From contig NZ_CP014504.1 of NCBI RefSeq assembly GCF_001590605.1, positions 4,712,001-4,776,000 of the forward strand: DNA of 64,000 bases. The letters are read 5' to 3'. The stretch is from Pedobacter cryoconitis (GTDB taxonomy: Bacteria; Bacteroidota; Bacteroidia; Sphingobacteriales; Sphingobacteriaceae). The position numbers and the translations under genes are program-made. Below, in pieces: positions 8,477-17,383 of this stretch (its first letter is position 1; each line of letters begins with the position of its first letter). The notes below the pieces were generated by a model. The model was not told where the DNA came from and searched no databases. It saw only the letters and a list, made by a program, of their open reading frames with translations.

Positions 8477-10931
8477 CAAATTGAAAACATTATTGATCGC
8501 AGTTATAGCTGTGTTCCTTTTACCTGTAGTTGCCAGCGCGCAATTCACAATTTCGGGATCTGTTTCCGAAAACACCAAACATACCAGCTTACCGGGAGCA
8601 AGTATCAGTCTAAAAAACACCAGTATTGGCGTTAGTAGTGATACGAATGGAGCCTATCAGCTTAAAAACGTTAAGGCTGGTAAATATGTACTTACCGTAA
8701 GTTTTGTTGGTTATGAAACACAGCACAAAACTATTGAAGTGAAAGGAGATCAGCAGATCTATTTTAACCTGGAGCCTTCAGCATACCTGGCAGATGAAGT
8801 TATTGTCATGGCGACAAGGGCTACTGAGAAATCAGGTACGACTTATAAAAATGTCAGTAAAACTGATATTGAAGCCAATAATTTTGGACAAGATTTACCT
8901 TTCATTATTAACAACACACCGGGAGTAGTCGTAACTTCTGATGCTGGAACCGGAGTAGGTTACACAGGTATAAGGATCAGGGGAAGCGATGCGACAAGGG
9001 TCAATGTCACTGTCAACGGAATTCCTTTAAATGATTCTGAAAGTCAGGGTTCATTCTGGGTAAACATGCCAGACTTTGCCTCTTCGGTTGAGAGTATCCA
9101 GATTCAGCGTGGTGTAGGAACTTCTACAAATGGCGCCGGTGCGTTTGGCGGGAGCCTGAATATACAAACTTCTGCCCCAGGCTTAGAACCTTATGCGGAG
9201 GTTAACAGTACCTATGGTTCTTTTAATACTTTAAAAAATACCGTGAAAATCGGAACAGGACTCATTGATAATAAATTCAGTTTTGATGGCCGCTTGTCCA
9301 GAATACAATCTGATGGTTATGTAGACCGCGGTGCATCTTTATTAAAATCTTATTTCTTATCCGGCGCTTATCATGGAAAAACTGATCTGTTAAGGATTAA
9401 TGTATTTTCTGGTTCAGAGAAAACTTACCAGTCCTGGAATGGTGTTCCGGAAGCAAAATTAAGAGGGGATGTACAGGGAATTAATGACTATATCGAAAGA
9501 AATGGCATAACAGGTGCTGATGCAACGAATTTATTAACAGCAGATAACAGAAAATATAACTCTTTCTTATACAAAGATCAGAATGATAACTACTGGCAGG
9601 ATCATTACCAGGTCTTGTATGCGAAACAATTTAATGATAAATTCTCTTTTAATGGCGCATTGCATTATACTTATGGAAGAGGGTATTATGAAGAATTTAA
9701 AGCTGGACAAAAATTTGCCGACTATGGTTTAGAGAATCCAATGATTAACGGCGCACCTGTATTGACAACCGATCTTGTTCGCAGACGCTGGTTAAACAAT
9801 AATTTTTATGGCGCCACTTATAGTTTCAATTATAAAGCATCTTCTCAGCTGAATTTCACAGTAGGTGGTGCTTATAATCAATACCGTGGCAAGCATTATG
9901 GTCAGATCAACTGGTCACAAATCTCTTCGAACCTGAATAACTCTGCTCATTATTATGATGGAGACGGGAATAAAAATGATTTCAATATTTATGCGAAGGT
10001 TGCTTACAGCCCCGTTGAAAAACTGAACTTATTCGCCGACCTGCAATACAGAAGATTGAATTATGATATTACAGGGAATGACAATGATCTGTTGCCTTTA
10101 AATATTCATGACAAGCTTAATTTCTTCAATCCAAAGCTTGGCGCCTCTTACTTTATAAATCCAAAAAGTAACCTCTATGCTTCTTTCAGTATTGCCAACA
10201 AAGAGGGTAACCGCGATGATTATGTGAATGCGAATGCAGGCACTGTTCCACATCCTGAAAGATTGTATAATGTAGAAGCTGGATACCGGATTAAAGATGC
10301 GCAATACAGTGCGGGCGTCAACGTATATGGCATGTTCTATAAAGATCAGCTGGTGGTAACCGGAAAGCTAAGTGATGTGGGTGCTTCTATTCGTCAGAAT
10401 GTGCCTAATAGTTCCAGAATTGGAGTTGAATTTGACGGATCCTATACTTTAAGCCGCCATTTTCTGATTAACGCCAATGCAGCATTGAGCAGAAATAAAA
10501 TTAAAGACTTCTCTGAGTTCATTTATAACTATGATACGAAAAAAGAGGATACTTACAATTACACCAATACCAACATTTCTTTTTCACCAGATGCAGTAGT
10601 ATTCGGAGAGTTGGTTTATAAACCATTTACCAGTTTCGCCATCGCTTTACAAAGCAAATATGTGAGCACACAGTATATGGATAATACAAAGAATGAAGGC
10701 AGAAAACTAAATGGATATTGGGTAAATAATGTCCGCTTAGGTTACGATTTCAGCTTTAAAGGAGTGAAAAACATGAATGTTGGTTTACTGGTTAATAACA
10801 TCTTCGATAAAAAATATGAGAGTAACGGCTATACTTATGGATCTTACAGTGGTGGTAACCGCGTAACAGAGAATTTCTACTTTCCACAAGCGGGCACCAA
10901 CTTATTATTATCCCTGAATGTTAAGTTTTAA
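8448..10931 (+). CDS. TonB-dependent outer-membrane receptor under TPP-riboswitch control
   Basis: Outer-membrane beta-barrel importer powered by TonB. The order is: signal peptide (about residues 1-31, ending VVASAQ), CarboxypepD_reg-like domain (SGSVSENTKHTSLPGASI onward, residues 34-110), plug domain with TGIRIRGSDATR and the IQIQRGVG segment, then a barrel ending in the aromatic-type C-terminus LLLSLNVKF. At 827 residues it is a typical short receptor, not SusC. Because the TPP riboswitch precedes it and thiE follows, it probably imports thiamine or a precursor; comparative work on thiamine regulons noted such receptors in this phylum. There is no ATG start: the frame opens after a stop at 8439 and offers GTG at 8448 or TTG at 8481 (MKTLLIAVIAV). 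The second gives an equally good signal peptide and avoids the hairpin. Confidence 0.9.
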   Translation: MQQVLLKNSSKLKTLLIAVIAVFLLPVVASAQFTISGSVSENTKHTSLPGASISLKNTSIGVSSDTNGAYQLKNVKAGKYVLTVSFVGYETQHKTIEVKGDQQIYFNLEPSAYLADEVIVMATRATEKSGTTYKNVSKTDIEANNFGQDLPFIINNTPGVVVTSDAGTGVGYTGIRIRGSDATRVNVTVNGIPLNDSESQGSFWVNMPDFASSVESIQIQRGVGTSTNGAGAFGGSLNIQTSAPGLEPYAEVNSTYGSFNTLKNTVKIGTGLIDNKFSFDGRLSRIQSDGYVDRGASLLKSYFLSGAYHGKTDLLRINVFSGSEKTYQSWNGVPEAKLRGDVQGINDYIERNGITGADATNLLTADNRKYNSFLYKDQNDNYWQDHYQVLYAKQFNDKFSFNGALHYTYGRGYYEEFKAGQKFADYGLENPMINGAPVLTTDLVRRRWLNNNFYGATYSFNYKASSQLNFTVGGAYNQYRGKHYGQINWSQISSNLNNSAHYYDGDGNKNDFNIYAKVAYSPVEKLNLFADLQYRRLNYDITGNDNDLLPLNIHDKLNFFNPKLGASYFINPKSNLYASFSIANKEGNRDDYVNANAGTVPHPERLYNVEAGYRIKDAQYSAGVNVYGMFYKDQLVVTGKLSDVGASIRQNVPNSSRIGVEFDGSYTLSRHFLINANAALSRNKIKDFSEFIYNYDTKKEDTYNYTNTNISFSPDAVVFGELVYKPFTSFAIALQSKYVSTQYMDNTKNEGRKLNGYWVNNVRLGYDFSFKGVKNMNVGLLVNNIFDKKYESNGYTYGSYSGGNRVTENFYFPQAGTNLLLSLNVKF

Positions 10932-10981
10932 GATTTAACTTTAGAAAATTTTAATCCGGAAATCTTTAAATAATAATATAC

Positions 10982-11614
10982 ATGAAAAAATTCATCGAAA
11001 AGCTTCAGTTTATCACACATGATATTGATGCCTTAACGCATATTGAACAGGCACAAATTGCTTGTGAAGCAGGCGCAAAGTGGGTTCAATACCGTTGTTT
11101 GACTAAGGATGACGAAGCTCTTTTAAAGGATATTCATGCCATTGCAGAAATTTGCGATGACTGGGGCGCAACACTGATTGTAACCAATCACATTCATTTG
11201 AACAGAAAAGCGGATATCCAGGGTTTTCATATCGAAGACATGGATGCCGATTTCAGTGCATTGCGTGAGCAGTTAGGAGAAGATATTACTATTGGCGGTT
11301 CTTCCAATACCTTAGAAGGATTACTCAGATTAGCCAGAGAAGGTGCTGATTATGCAGGATGTGGTCCGTTCAGCCATACGGATACGAAGCCGAATAATGC
11401 GCCATGGTTAGGCCTGGAAGGTTATGCAAAAATCGCCTCAGCTTTAAAAGAAAAAGAAATTGATCTTCCGGTATTAGCTGTCGGCGGTGTAAAATTAACT
11501 GATGTAGAAGCTTTACTGGAAACAGGCATCTTTGGAATTGCAGCTTCTTCTGCCATCAACCAGGCAGAAAACATGAAGCATGCCTATCAGGATTTCTATG
11601 ATCTTGTAAAATAA
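10982..11614 (+). CDS. thiE: Thiamine-phosphate synthase
   Basis: Joins HMP pyrophosphate and the thiazole phosphate to give thiamine phosphate in the cytoplasm. The 210 residues fit the usual ThiE length and TIM-barrel. Visible signatures are EAGAKWVQYRCL near residue 31, TLIVTNHIHLNRKADIQGFH for the substrate site (in parts), the GGSSNT segment, GADYAGCGPFSHTDTKP (the GPvfpT-like loop that binds the pyrophosphate), and LPVLAVGGV at the phosphate-binding end. The gene starts 50 bases after the TonB receptor with no terminator between, so it should share the TPP-riboswitch transcript. No other thiamine biosynthesis gene (thiC, thiG, thiD) is in the window, so this looks like a salvage and import unit. 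Confidence 0.93.
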   Translation: MKKFIEKLQFITHDIDALTHIEQAQIACEAGAKWVQYRCLTKDDEALLKDIHAIAEICDDWGATLIVTNHIHLNRKADIQGFHIEDMDADFSALREQLGEDITIGGSSNTLEGLLRLAREGADYAGCGPFSHTDTKPNNAPWLGLEGYAKIASALKEKEIDLPVLAVGGVKLTDVEALLETGIFGIAASSAINQAENMKHAYQDFYDLVK

Positions 11615-11620
11615 TTTATT

Positions 11621-11653
11621 AATGTCAAATATGGCTTTGTCATATTTGACATT
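11621..11653 (+). terminator. 13-bp perfect hairpin after thiE
   Basis: AATGTCAAATATG (11621-11633) and CATATTTGACATT (11641-11653) form a perfect stem with the loop GCTTTGT. It starts 6 bases after the thiE stop. No T run follows (ACATTTC), so it may be a 3' stabilising hairpin or an operator for the next gene, whose -7 box TACATTTG is at 11681-11688. Confidence 0.5.
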
Positions 11654-11705
11654 ACATTTCAAAAAGACTTGCTTATAATATACATTTGTTTCAAATCATT
11701 TTCCT

Positions 11706-12980
11706 TTGGACAGTCCCACAATTGTAGATAAACAAGATCCTTATGCCGCCCTGCGCTACAGGGAATTCAGATCTTTTCTTGGTATGCGTTTCTTTTTTAC
11801 GTTTGCCTATCAGATGCAGGCTGTAATTATCGGCTTCCACATTTATCACTTAACGAAAGATCCGCTTGCTTTAGGCCTGGTTGGTCTTTGTGAAGCACTC
11901 CCCGCTATCGGGATTGCACTCTATGGAGGATATATTGCAGACAAATCTGAAAAGAGAGGACTGTTACTGAAAATATTCCTGGGCGTTTTTATCTGCTCAC
12001 TGATCATGTTGATTGCAACTTCTCCTCAAATGCACCCTTACGTTCCGGAAAGTTATATCATTCCTATCATGTACTGTATGGTATTCGGAATAGGAATAGC
12101 CAGAGGGTTCTTTAGCCCGGCTACTTCTTCTTTAATGGCCATGACTATTCCCAGAGAACTTTATCCGAATTCCAGTACCTGGAATAGTTCTTCTTATATG
12201 ACAGCCTCTATTTTAGGACCTGCCGTAGGAGGCTTAGTTTATGGCTTTTATGGAATTACAGTTACTTATACAGTAATCATTGCTTTTATATTCATTGCTT
12301 TAGTCTGTGTGTTTTTCCTGAAATCGCATCCGCCTAAATATATTCCTAAGGAAAGTATTATGAAGAGCCTGACAGAGGGCGTACAGTTCGTATTCAAGAG
12401 TAAAATGATGCTTGGTGCAATGAGCCTTGATTTGTTCTCCGTATTTTTTGGAGGCGCAGTTGCTTTATTGCCTGTTTTTGCGAATGACATTTTAAAGGTA
12501 GGTTCCGAAGGACTCGGTTTTATGCGCGCAGCAGCTTCGGCAGGCGCAGTACTGACCATGCTGGTCATGACCAGGATCTCCCCGATGAACAAGCCCTGGA
12601 GAAACCTGCTGGTAGCTGTAGTTGGCTTCGGTACAAGTATTATCTGTTACGGCCTTTCTAAGAATTTCTATCTGACTTTAGTGTTCCTGTTCATGGAAGG
12701 CGCATTTGATAGCGTCAGCGTCCTGATCCGGTCTACAATCATGCAATTACTGACACCCGACCGGATGCGTGGCCGGGTATCAGCTGTAAATAGTATGTTT
12801 ATTGGCTCTTCTAACGAAATCGGTGCTTTTGAATCCGGGCTTACTGCAAAGCTCATGCGGACTGTTCCGGCAGTGGTTTTTGGTGGCTGTATGACTATCA
12901 TCATCGCAGGTATCACTTATACCAAGACTAAAAGTCTGCTTGGCCTCACTTTACAGGATATTCACGAAGAAACAGTTTAG
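11706..12980 (+). CDS. MFS transporter, EntS-like exporter family
   Basis: Major facilitator protein of 424 residues with about 11-12 hydrophobic segments. The loop motif GGYIADKSEKRG (around residue 75) is the MFS motif A between TM2 and TM3, and GIARGFFSPATSSLMAMTIP (residue 135 region) with the later PDRMRGRVSAVNS resembles the MFS_3/EntS group, which exports siderophores and other small molecules. Substrate unknown. The start is TTG at 11706, 17 bases after the -7 box TACATTTG at 11681-11688; no ATG occurs upstream in frame, and starting at a later Met would cut into TM1. It converges with the ABC exporter gene, with only 6 bases between the stops. Confidence 0.85.
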   Translation: MDSPTIVDKQDPYAALRYREFRSFLGMRFFFTFAYQMQAVIIGFHIYHLTKDPLALGLVGLCEALPAIGIALYGGYIADKSEKRGLLLKIFLGVFICSLIMLIATSPQMHPYVPESYIIPIMYCMVFGIGIARGFFSPATSSLMAMTIPRELYPNSSTWNSSSYMTASILGPAVGGLVYGFYGITVTYTVIIAFIFIALVCVFFLKSHPPKYIPKESIMKSLTEGVQFVFKSKMMLGAMSLDLFSVFFGGAVALLPVFANDILKVGSEGLGFMRAAASAGAVLTMLVMTRISPMNKPWRNLLVAVVGFGTSIICYGLSKNFYLTLVFLFMEGAFDSVSVLIRSTIMQLLTPDRMRGRVSAVNSMFIGSSNEIGAFESGLTAKLMRTVPAVVFGGCMTIIIAGITYTKTKSLLGLTLQDIHEETV

Positions 12981-12986
12981 GCCTGC

Positions 12987-14726
12987 CTATCTTTCTCCTA
13001 CCTGCTGTCTCCACATGGCGTAATACAGTCCTTTCTCTTCTAAGAGGTCTGCATGTTTTCCCTGTTCGATGATGTGCCCCTTTTCAAGTACATAAATCCG
13101 GTCTGCATGACGGATTGTTGATAACCGGTGTGCAATCAGTATCGTGATATGATTGGTAAATTCTGAAACTTCTCTGATCGTAGCAGTAATCTCTTCTTCT
13201 GTCAAAGAATCTAAAGAAGAAGTAGCTTCATCAAATACCAGGATGTCTGGCCTGCGCAATAAAGCCCTGGCAATTGACAGTCTTTGTTTTTCGCCACCCG
13301 ATACTTTCACTCCACCTTCCCCGATAACCGTATCCAGTCCTTTGTCAGCTCGTGCTAAAAGTGTTTGACAGGCTGCTTGCTCCATTACCCGTAAACATTC
13401 TTCATCTGTGGCTCCCGGACGGACAAACTGCAGGTTCTCTCTGATAGTACCCGAGAACAGCTGTGTATCCTGGGTTACAAAACCTATTTTCTCTCTGAGC
13501 TGATCCAGATCAATCTCTTTACTTGAAATCCCATTGTATAAGACTTCACCTACCTCAGGCTGATAAAGTCCAACCAAAAGCTTTACAAGTGTAGTTTTAC
13601 CAGAACCGGACGGCCCCACGAAAGCGATAGTTTCTCCGTCATGTGCTTTAAAGCTGATTTCGTTCAGTGCATTTGTTTTCCCCGTCAGGTGTCTGAAATT
13701 TAAAGCTGAGAATTCCAGAGATTCAATTTTATTCAGCACTTTAGGATTCAAAGGTTTCTGATCGATTGGCGTACTGAGGATCTTTTTAAAATTCCCCAGG
13801 GAAACTTCTGCTTCTCTCCAGGAAAGAATAACATTCCCTAGCTCCTGCAATGGGCCAAAAAGGAAAAACGAATAAAACAGAAAGGAGAAGTATTGTCCTG
13901 CGGAGATCGTATTTTCAAAAATAAGGATCAGCAATACCACAACCATGATACTTCTGACCAGGTTCACAGTAGTTCCCTGTACAAAGCTCATACTCCGTAC
14001 ATATTTGACTTTTCTAAGCTCTAAGCCTAATATCTTATAAGTAGTTTTATTCAGACGATCTATTTCCTGGTTAGCAAGCCCCAGACTTTTTACCAGTTCG
14101 ATATTTCTTAAAGATTCTGTTGTTGAACCCGCCAATGCAGTAGTTTCTGCAACAATACTCCGCTGGATCACTTTAATCTTCCGGCTTAAAAACCAGCTGA
14201 CAAAACTAATAATAGGGATAGCCAGGAAATAAATTACAGTTACTTTATAACTTACGGTAACGGAATAGACAATAACAAAGACCATCCCGATTAAACTGAC
14301 AAATAAAATGCTGATGAAAGAAGTAATAAATTTCTCACTATCCAGCCTTACTTTTTGAAGGATTCCAAGCGTTTCTCCGCTTCGCTGATCTTCAAAAACC
14401 TGGTATGGCAATTCCAGTGAATGTTTAAGGCCATCGGCATACATTTGTGCGCCGACTTTCTGAACGATAATACTGGTAAAATAATCCTGGAAATTCTTTG
14501 CGATACGGGATACCATTGCTGCGCCCACGCCAAGGCCAATCAGCCCTAAAACGCCCCAGACAAACTGATCTCTGCTCAACACGTCCTTTTTCTCAATGAA
14601 CCTGTCCACAATGCGCCCTGTGATATAAGGATCAAGTAATGAAAAGCCTATATTAATGGCTGCAAGAAACAGCGCAAGACAAACTATCCATTTATAATTT
14701 TTAAGATATTGTACTAATAAGTTCAT
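12987..14726 (-). CDS. ABC exporter, fused membrane and ATPase half-transporter
   Basis: Half-size ABC exporter (type IV fold, MsbA/LmrA-like) that should act as a homodimer in the inner membrane. Residues 1-300 have six membrane segments; the C-terminal ATPase has Walker A GPSGSGKTT, Q-loop VTQDTQLF, signature VSGGEKQR, Walker B ILVFDEATSSLD and H-loop IAHRLS. Substrate cannot be told from sequence. The frame runs up to 14756 with an upstream ATG, but I chose the Met at 14726 (MNLLVQYLKNYKW): the -7 box TATTTTTG (14744-14751 on the minus strand) lies between the two, so the longer form would begin upstream of its own promoter. Confidence 0.88.
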   Translation of the reverse strand: MNLLVQYLKNYKWIVCLALFLAAINIGFSLLDPYITGRIVDRFIEKKDVLSRDQFVWGVLGLIGLGVGAAMVSRIAKNFQDYFTSIIVQKVGAQMYADGLKHSLELPYQVFEDQRSGETLGILQKVRLDSEKFITSFISILFVSLIGMVFVIVYSVTVSYKVTVIYFLAIPIISFVSWFLSRKIKVIQRSIVAETTALAGSTTESLRNIELVKSLGLANQEIDRLNKTTYKILGLELRKVKYVRSMSFVQGTTVNLVRSIMVVVLLILIFENTISAGQYFSFLFYSFFLFGPLQELGNVILSWREAEVSLGNFKKILSTPIDQKPLNPKVLNKIESLEFSALNFRHLTGKTNALNEISFKAHDGETIAFVGPSGSGKTTLVKLLVGLYQPEVGEVLYNGISSKEIDLDQLREKIGFVTQDTQLFSGTIRENLQFVRPGATDEECLRVMEQAACQTLLARADKGLDTVIGEGGVKVSGGEKQRLSIARALLRRPDILVFDEATSSLDSLTEEEITATIREVSEFTNHITILIAHRLSTIRHADRIYVLEKGHIIEQGKHADLLEEKGLYYAMWRQQVGER

Positions 14727-14757
14727 GTTGAAAAAATAGAGCGCAAAAATAAACAAA

Positions 14758-14783
14758 GGGAATATAGCAAAAGCTATATTCCC
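14758..14783 (-). terminator. Rho-independent terminator of frr
   Basis: Perfect 11-bp stem GGGAATATAGC / GCTATATTCCC (14758-14768 and 14773-14783) with an AAAA loop on the plus strand. On the minus strand it follows the frr stop at 14822 and is succeeded by CTTTGTTTA. TTTT on the other side makes it bidirectional in appearance. Confidence 0.75.
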
Positions 14784-14821
14784 TTTTAATTACTCTTAAA
14801 TTATATTTGAGCAGATCCGGA

Positions 14822-15385
14822 TTATACCGTCATTACGTCTTTCTCTTTTGCTTCAGCGTGTTTATCCACCTTTACGATATAAATATCCGTTATTTTCTGT
14901 ACTTCACCTTCACCTGCCTTGATCTCATCATCAGAAACTCCTTCGCCCTTCAGCTTTTTGATTTTCTCATTGGCGTCTTTACGGATGTTCCGCACTGTGA
15001 TACGGCCACGTTCTGCTTCTTCTTTAACCTTTTTAACCAGGTCTTTTCTGCGTTCTTCAGTTAGTGGCGGAACTACCAGACGGATAACAATACCATCATT
15101 TTGTGGATTGATCCCAATGTTAGCTTCCATAATTGCGCGTTCGATTGGAACTAACATGTTTTTTTCCCAAGGCTGAACCAAAATAGTACGTGCATCAGGA
15201 GTGGTTAAACTCGCTACCTGGGCCAGACCAGTTGCACTGCCATAATAGTCAACCATAATTCCATCCAGCATACCTACTGAAGCCTTACCCGCACGTATTT
15301 TAGTCAATTCAGTTTCACAATGCGCAATTGCTTTGTCCATTGTTGCCTGAGCATCTTGTAATTGTTTCTTTATGAGGTCGTTCAT
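14822..15385 (-). CDS. frr: Ribosome recycling factor
   Basis: Splits post-termination ribosomes together with EF-G. The 187-residue length and two-domain layout match the family: the helical bundle starts MNDLIKKQLQDAQATMDKAI and includes ELTKIRAGKASVGMLDGI, the conserved 'RtGrA'-equivalent region; the beta domain includes DYYGSATGLAQVASL and DARTILVQPWEK; the C-terminal helix carries the conserved PPLTEERRKDLVKKVK and ERGRITVRNIRKDANEKIKK segments (in parts). It lies 40 bases downstream of pyrH on the same strand, the usual order, so the two are probably one operon ending at the terminator at 14758-14783. Confidence 0.98.
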   Translation of the reverse strand: MNDLIKKQLQDAQATMDKAIAHCETELTKIRAGKASVGMLDGIMVDYYGSATGLAQVASLTTPDARTILVQPWEKNMLVPIERAIMEANIGINPQNDGIVIRLVVPPLTEERRKDLVKKVKEEAERGRITVRNIRKDANEKIKKLKGEGVSDDEIKAGEGEVQKITDIYIVKVDKHAEAKEKDVMTV

Positions 15386-15425
15386 AATTTGTGCTTTTTA
15401 TCAAAAAAATATATTTGTATTAAAT

Positions 15426-16133
15426 TTAGCCTTTTACCAGTGTTCCGATTTCTTCGCCCTGCGCAATTTTCATGAAATTTCCTGTTTTATTCATATCGAA
15501 AACGATAATAGGAAGTTCATTCTCTTCGCAAAGTGTGAAAGCGGTCATGTCCATTACATTTAATCCTTTCGAATAAACTTCTTTGAAAGATATTTCTGTA
15601 TAACGGGTTGCTGTCGGATCTTTTTCCGGATCTGCAGTATAGATCCCATCTACGCGTGTACCTTTCAATACCACGTCTGCTTTAATTTCAATTGCGCGTA
15701 ATGCTGCAGCTGAATCTGTTGTGAAGTATGGGTTACCAGTACCCGCACCAAAAATAACAACACGACCTTTTTCAAGGTGTCTTACTGCTCTCCTGCGAAT
15801 AAATGGTTCACAGATCTGCTCCATTTTAATGGCGGTAAGCAATCTTGTTTTAAGTCCTACTTTTTCCAGTGCATCCTGTAAAGCCATACTATTAATTACA
15901 GTCGCCAGCATTCCCATATAATCAGCTTGTGCACGATCCATACCAGATTTCTCTGCGCTCAAACCTCTGAAAATATTACCACCACCTATAACTATTGCAA
16001 TTTCCAGGCCCTGTGCATGGACAGCTTTAATATCTTCTGCGTACTGCTTAACGCGGTCATTATCAATACCATATTGCTTTTCGCCCATTAGCGACTCTCC
16101 GCTTAATTTGAGTAGGATCCTTTTATACTTCAT
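15426..16133 (-). CDS. pyrH: UMP kinase
   Basis: Phosphorylates UMP to UDP in the cytoplasm; the bacterial enzyme is a hexamer of the amino-acid-kinase fold. The 235 residues are full length. Signatures are KRILLKLSGESLMG at the N-terminus, IVIGGGNIFRG near residue 50, MDRAQADYMGMLATVINS, and the ATP-site region VVIFGAGTGNPYFTTDSAAA followed by LKGTRVDGIYTADP (quoted in parts). The ATG at 16133 is only 5 bases after TATTTTTG (16139-16146, minus strand), a good -7 box, so pyrH seems to have its own, nearly leaderless promoter even though nagA is upstream on the same strand. Confidence 0.98.
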   Translation of the reverse strand: MKYKRILLKLSGESLMGEKQYGIDNDRVKQYAEDIKAVHAQGLEIAIVIGGGNIFRGLSAEKSGMDRAQADYMGMLATVINSMALQDALEKVGLKTRLLTAIKMEQICEPFIRRRAVRHLEKGRVVIFGAGTGNPYFTTDSAAALRAIEIKADVVLKGTRVDGIYTADPEKDPTATRYTEISFKEVYSKGLNVMDMTAFTLCEENELPIIVFDMNKTGNFMKIAQGEEIGTLVKG

Positions 16134-16177
16134 GACTCCAAAAATAACTATTTGTTTTAATTATTAAGCTGAAATGT

Positions 16178-17287
16178 TCAAACGTTTATTAAACCCGCTA
16201 TAAAAACCTTTTGAAGGGCTAGCTGCGCTGTGATTAACAACAAATCTGCTGTTTTTCCTATGGCTATTTGTCCGTGTTCAGTATCCATTCTCAAAACTCT
16301 TGCCGGATGAGCTGAAGCCATATTTAAGGCTGCTGACAGTGGTACATCACAATGGTCAACGCAATTGCGCACCGCATCCAGCAAAGTGATATTAGAGCCT
16401 GAGATCGTGCCTTCAGGAGTTACATATCTGGAACCTGCTAACTGATGCTGATAAGGCCCAATATTACATGCAGTAACTGCATCTGTAATCAGGAACAAGC
16501 GTTCAGGCATTAATTTATAAGTCATTTTGACAATTTCAAAATCAACATGAGCACCATCAGCAATGATACTGGCCATAGCAGTTGGATGGTTAAAAACTGC
16601 CGTCGGTAAATTTGGATTTCTATGGTGGATAGCAGGCATCGCGTTATACAAATGCGTGGTCGTGGTAAAGCCGCTGTTATAAGCATGATTTGCCTGTTCA
16701 AAATTGGCATTGCTATGTCCTAAAGAAAGCACTATTCCCTGATCCAGCAAATAATTGATGACTTCATCGTCCTGTAATTCGTGCGCAATGGTCATCATCT
16801 TAACAACACCGTCCGAATTTTCAATTAATTCCTTTACTTCTTCCAGCGTAGCTTTATGTACATATTCCAGCGGATGGGCCCCTAACCTTTCAGGATTTAA
16901 ATAAGGCCCCTCTAAGTGCAGCCCTAAAAAAGCACGGGCGTGCGGTTTATAAGCTTTAGCCGCTTCAATGGCTTGTTTAAATATATCGAGTGTATTGGTG
17001 GCCACACAAGCAAGAAAACCTGTTGTTCCTTTACTGATCAGGTCAGCATCCATTTGTTTTAAGGTTTCTGCTGTTGGGTAAGCAGAAAACAGATTTTCAC
17101 CACTACCATATATTTGCAGGTCCATAAATCCGGGAGTCAGATAATTCCCTTGTGCGTCTATGACTTCATATCCTGCCGGGATATCACCTTTGATAATTTC
17201 TTTGATTAACCCCTCTGCGATTAAAACAGTCGCATCGGTAATCAGCTGTTCACCTTTGAAAAATCTGGAGTTCTTGATTGCTATCAT
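16178..17287 (-). CDS. nagA: N-acetylglucosamine-6-phosphate deacetylase
   Basis: Removes acetate from GlcNAc-6-phosphate, the first committed step of amino-sugar breakdown and cell-wall recycling. The 369 residues show the amidohydrolase plan: start of the barrel GFMDLQIYGSGE (around residue 55), GLHLEGPYLNPERLGAH (metal ligand Glu, near residue 125), the ligands SLGHSNA and TTHLYNAMPAIHHRNP, and the catalytic aspartate in FLITDAVTA. The usual E. coli partner nagB is not nearby. The gene sits between tsf and pyrH, interrupting a gene order that is often rpsB-tsf-pyrH-frr; a terminator after tsf (17342-17360) separates it from the ribosomal unit. Confidence 0.95.
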   Translation of the reverse strand: MIAIKNSRFFKGEQLITDATVLIAEGLIKEIIKGDIPAGYEVIDAQGNYLTPGFMDLQIYGSGENLFSAYPTAETLKQMDADLISKGTTGFLACVATNTLDIFKQAIEAAKAYKPHARAFLGLHLEGPYLNPERLGAHPLEYVHKATLEEVKELIENSDGVVKMMTIAHELQDDEVINYLLDQGIVLSLGHSNANFEQANHAYNSGFTTTTHLYNAMPAIHHRNPNLPTAVFNHPTAMASIIADGAHVDFEIVKMTYKLMPERLFLITDAVTACNIGPYQHQLAGSRYVTPEGTISGSNITLLDAVRNCVDHCDVPLSAALNMASAHPARVLRMDTEHGQIAIGKTADLLLITAQLALQKVFIAGLINV

Positions 17288-17341
17288 ATCTTGTTTTTAA
17301 CAGTTCTTAAAGATGAGCAAAAAATACAGGGCAAAAAAAAA

Positions 17342-17360
17342 GTCCCTTAAAATAAGGGAC
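17342..17360 (-). terminator. Rho-independent terminator of tsf
   Basis: Stem GTCCCTTA / TAAGGGAC (17342-17349 and 17353-17360) with a 3-base loop, followed on the minus strand by nine T (17333-17341 are A on the plus strand). It ends the rplM-rpsI-rpsB-tsf unit 23 bases after the tsf stop. Confidence 0.9.
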
Positions 17361-17383
17361 CTTTTAATTTATCATTGAAGGAA

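Noticed and set aside
12266..12916. Long minus-strand frames inside the MFS gene
   Set aside because: Mirror images of a strongly coding gene; the plus-strand protein has clear family motifs.
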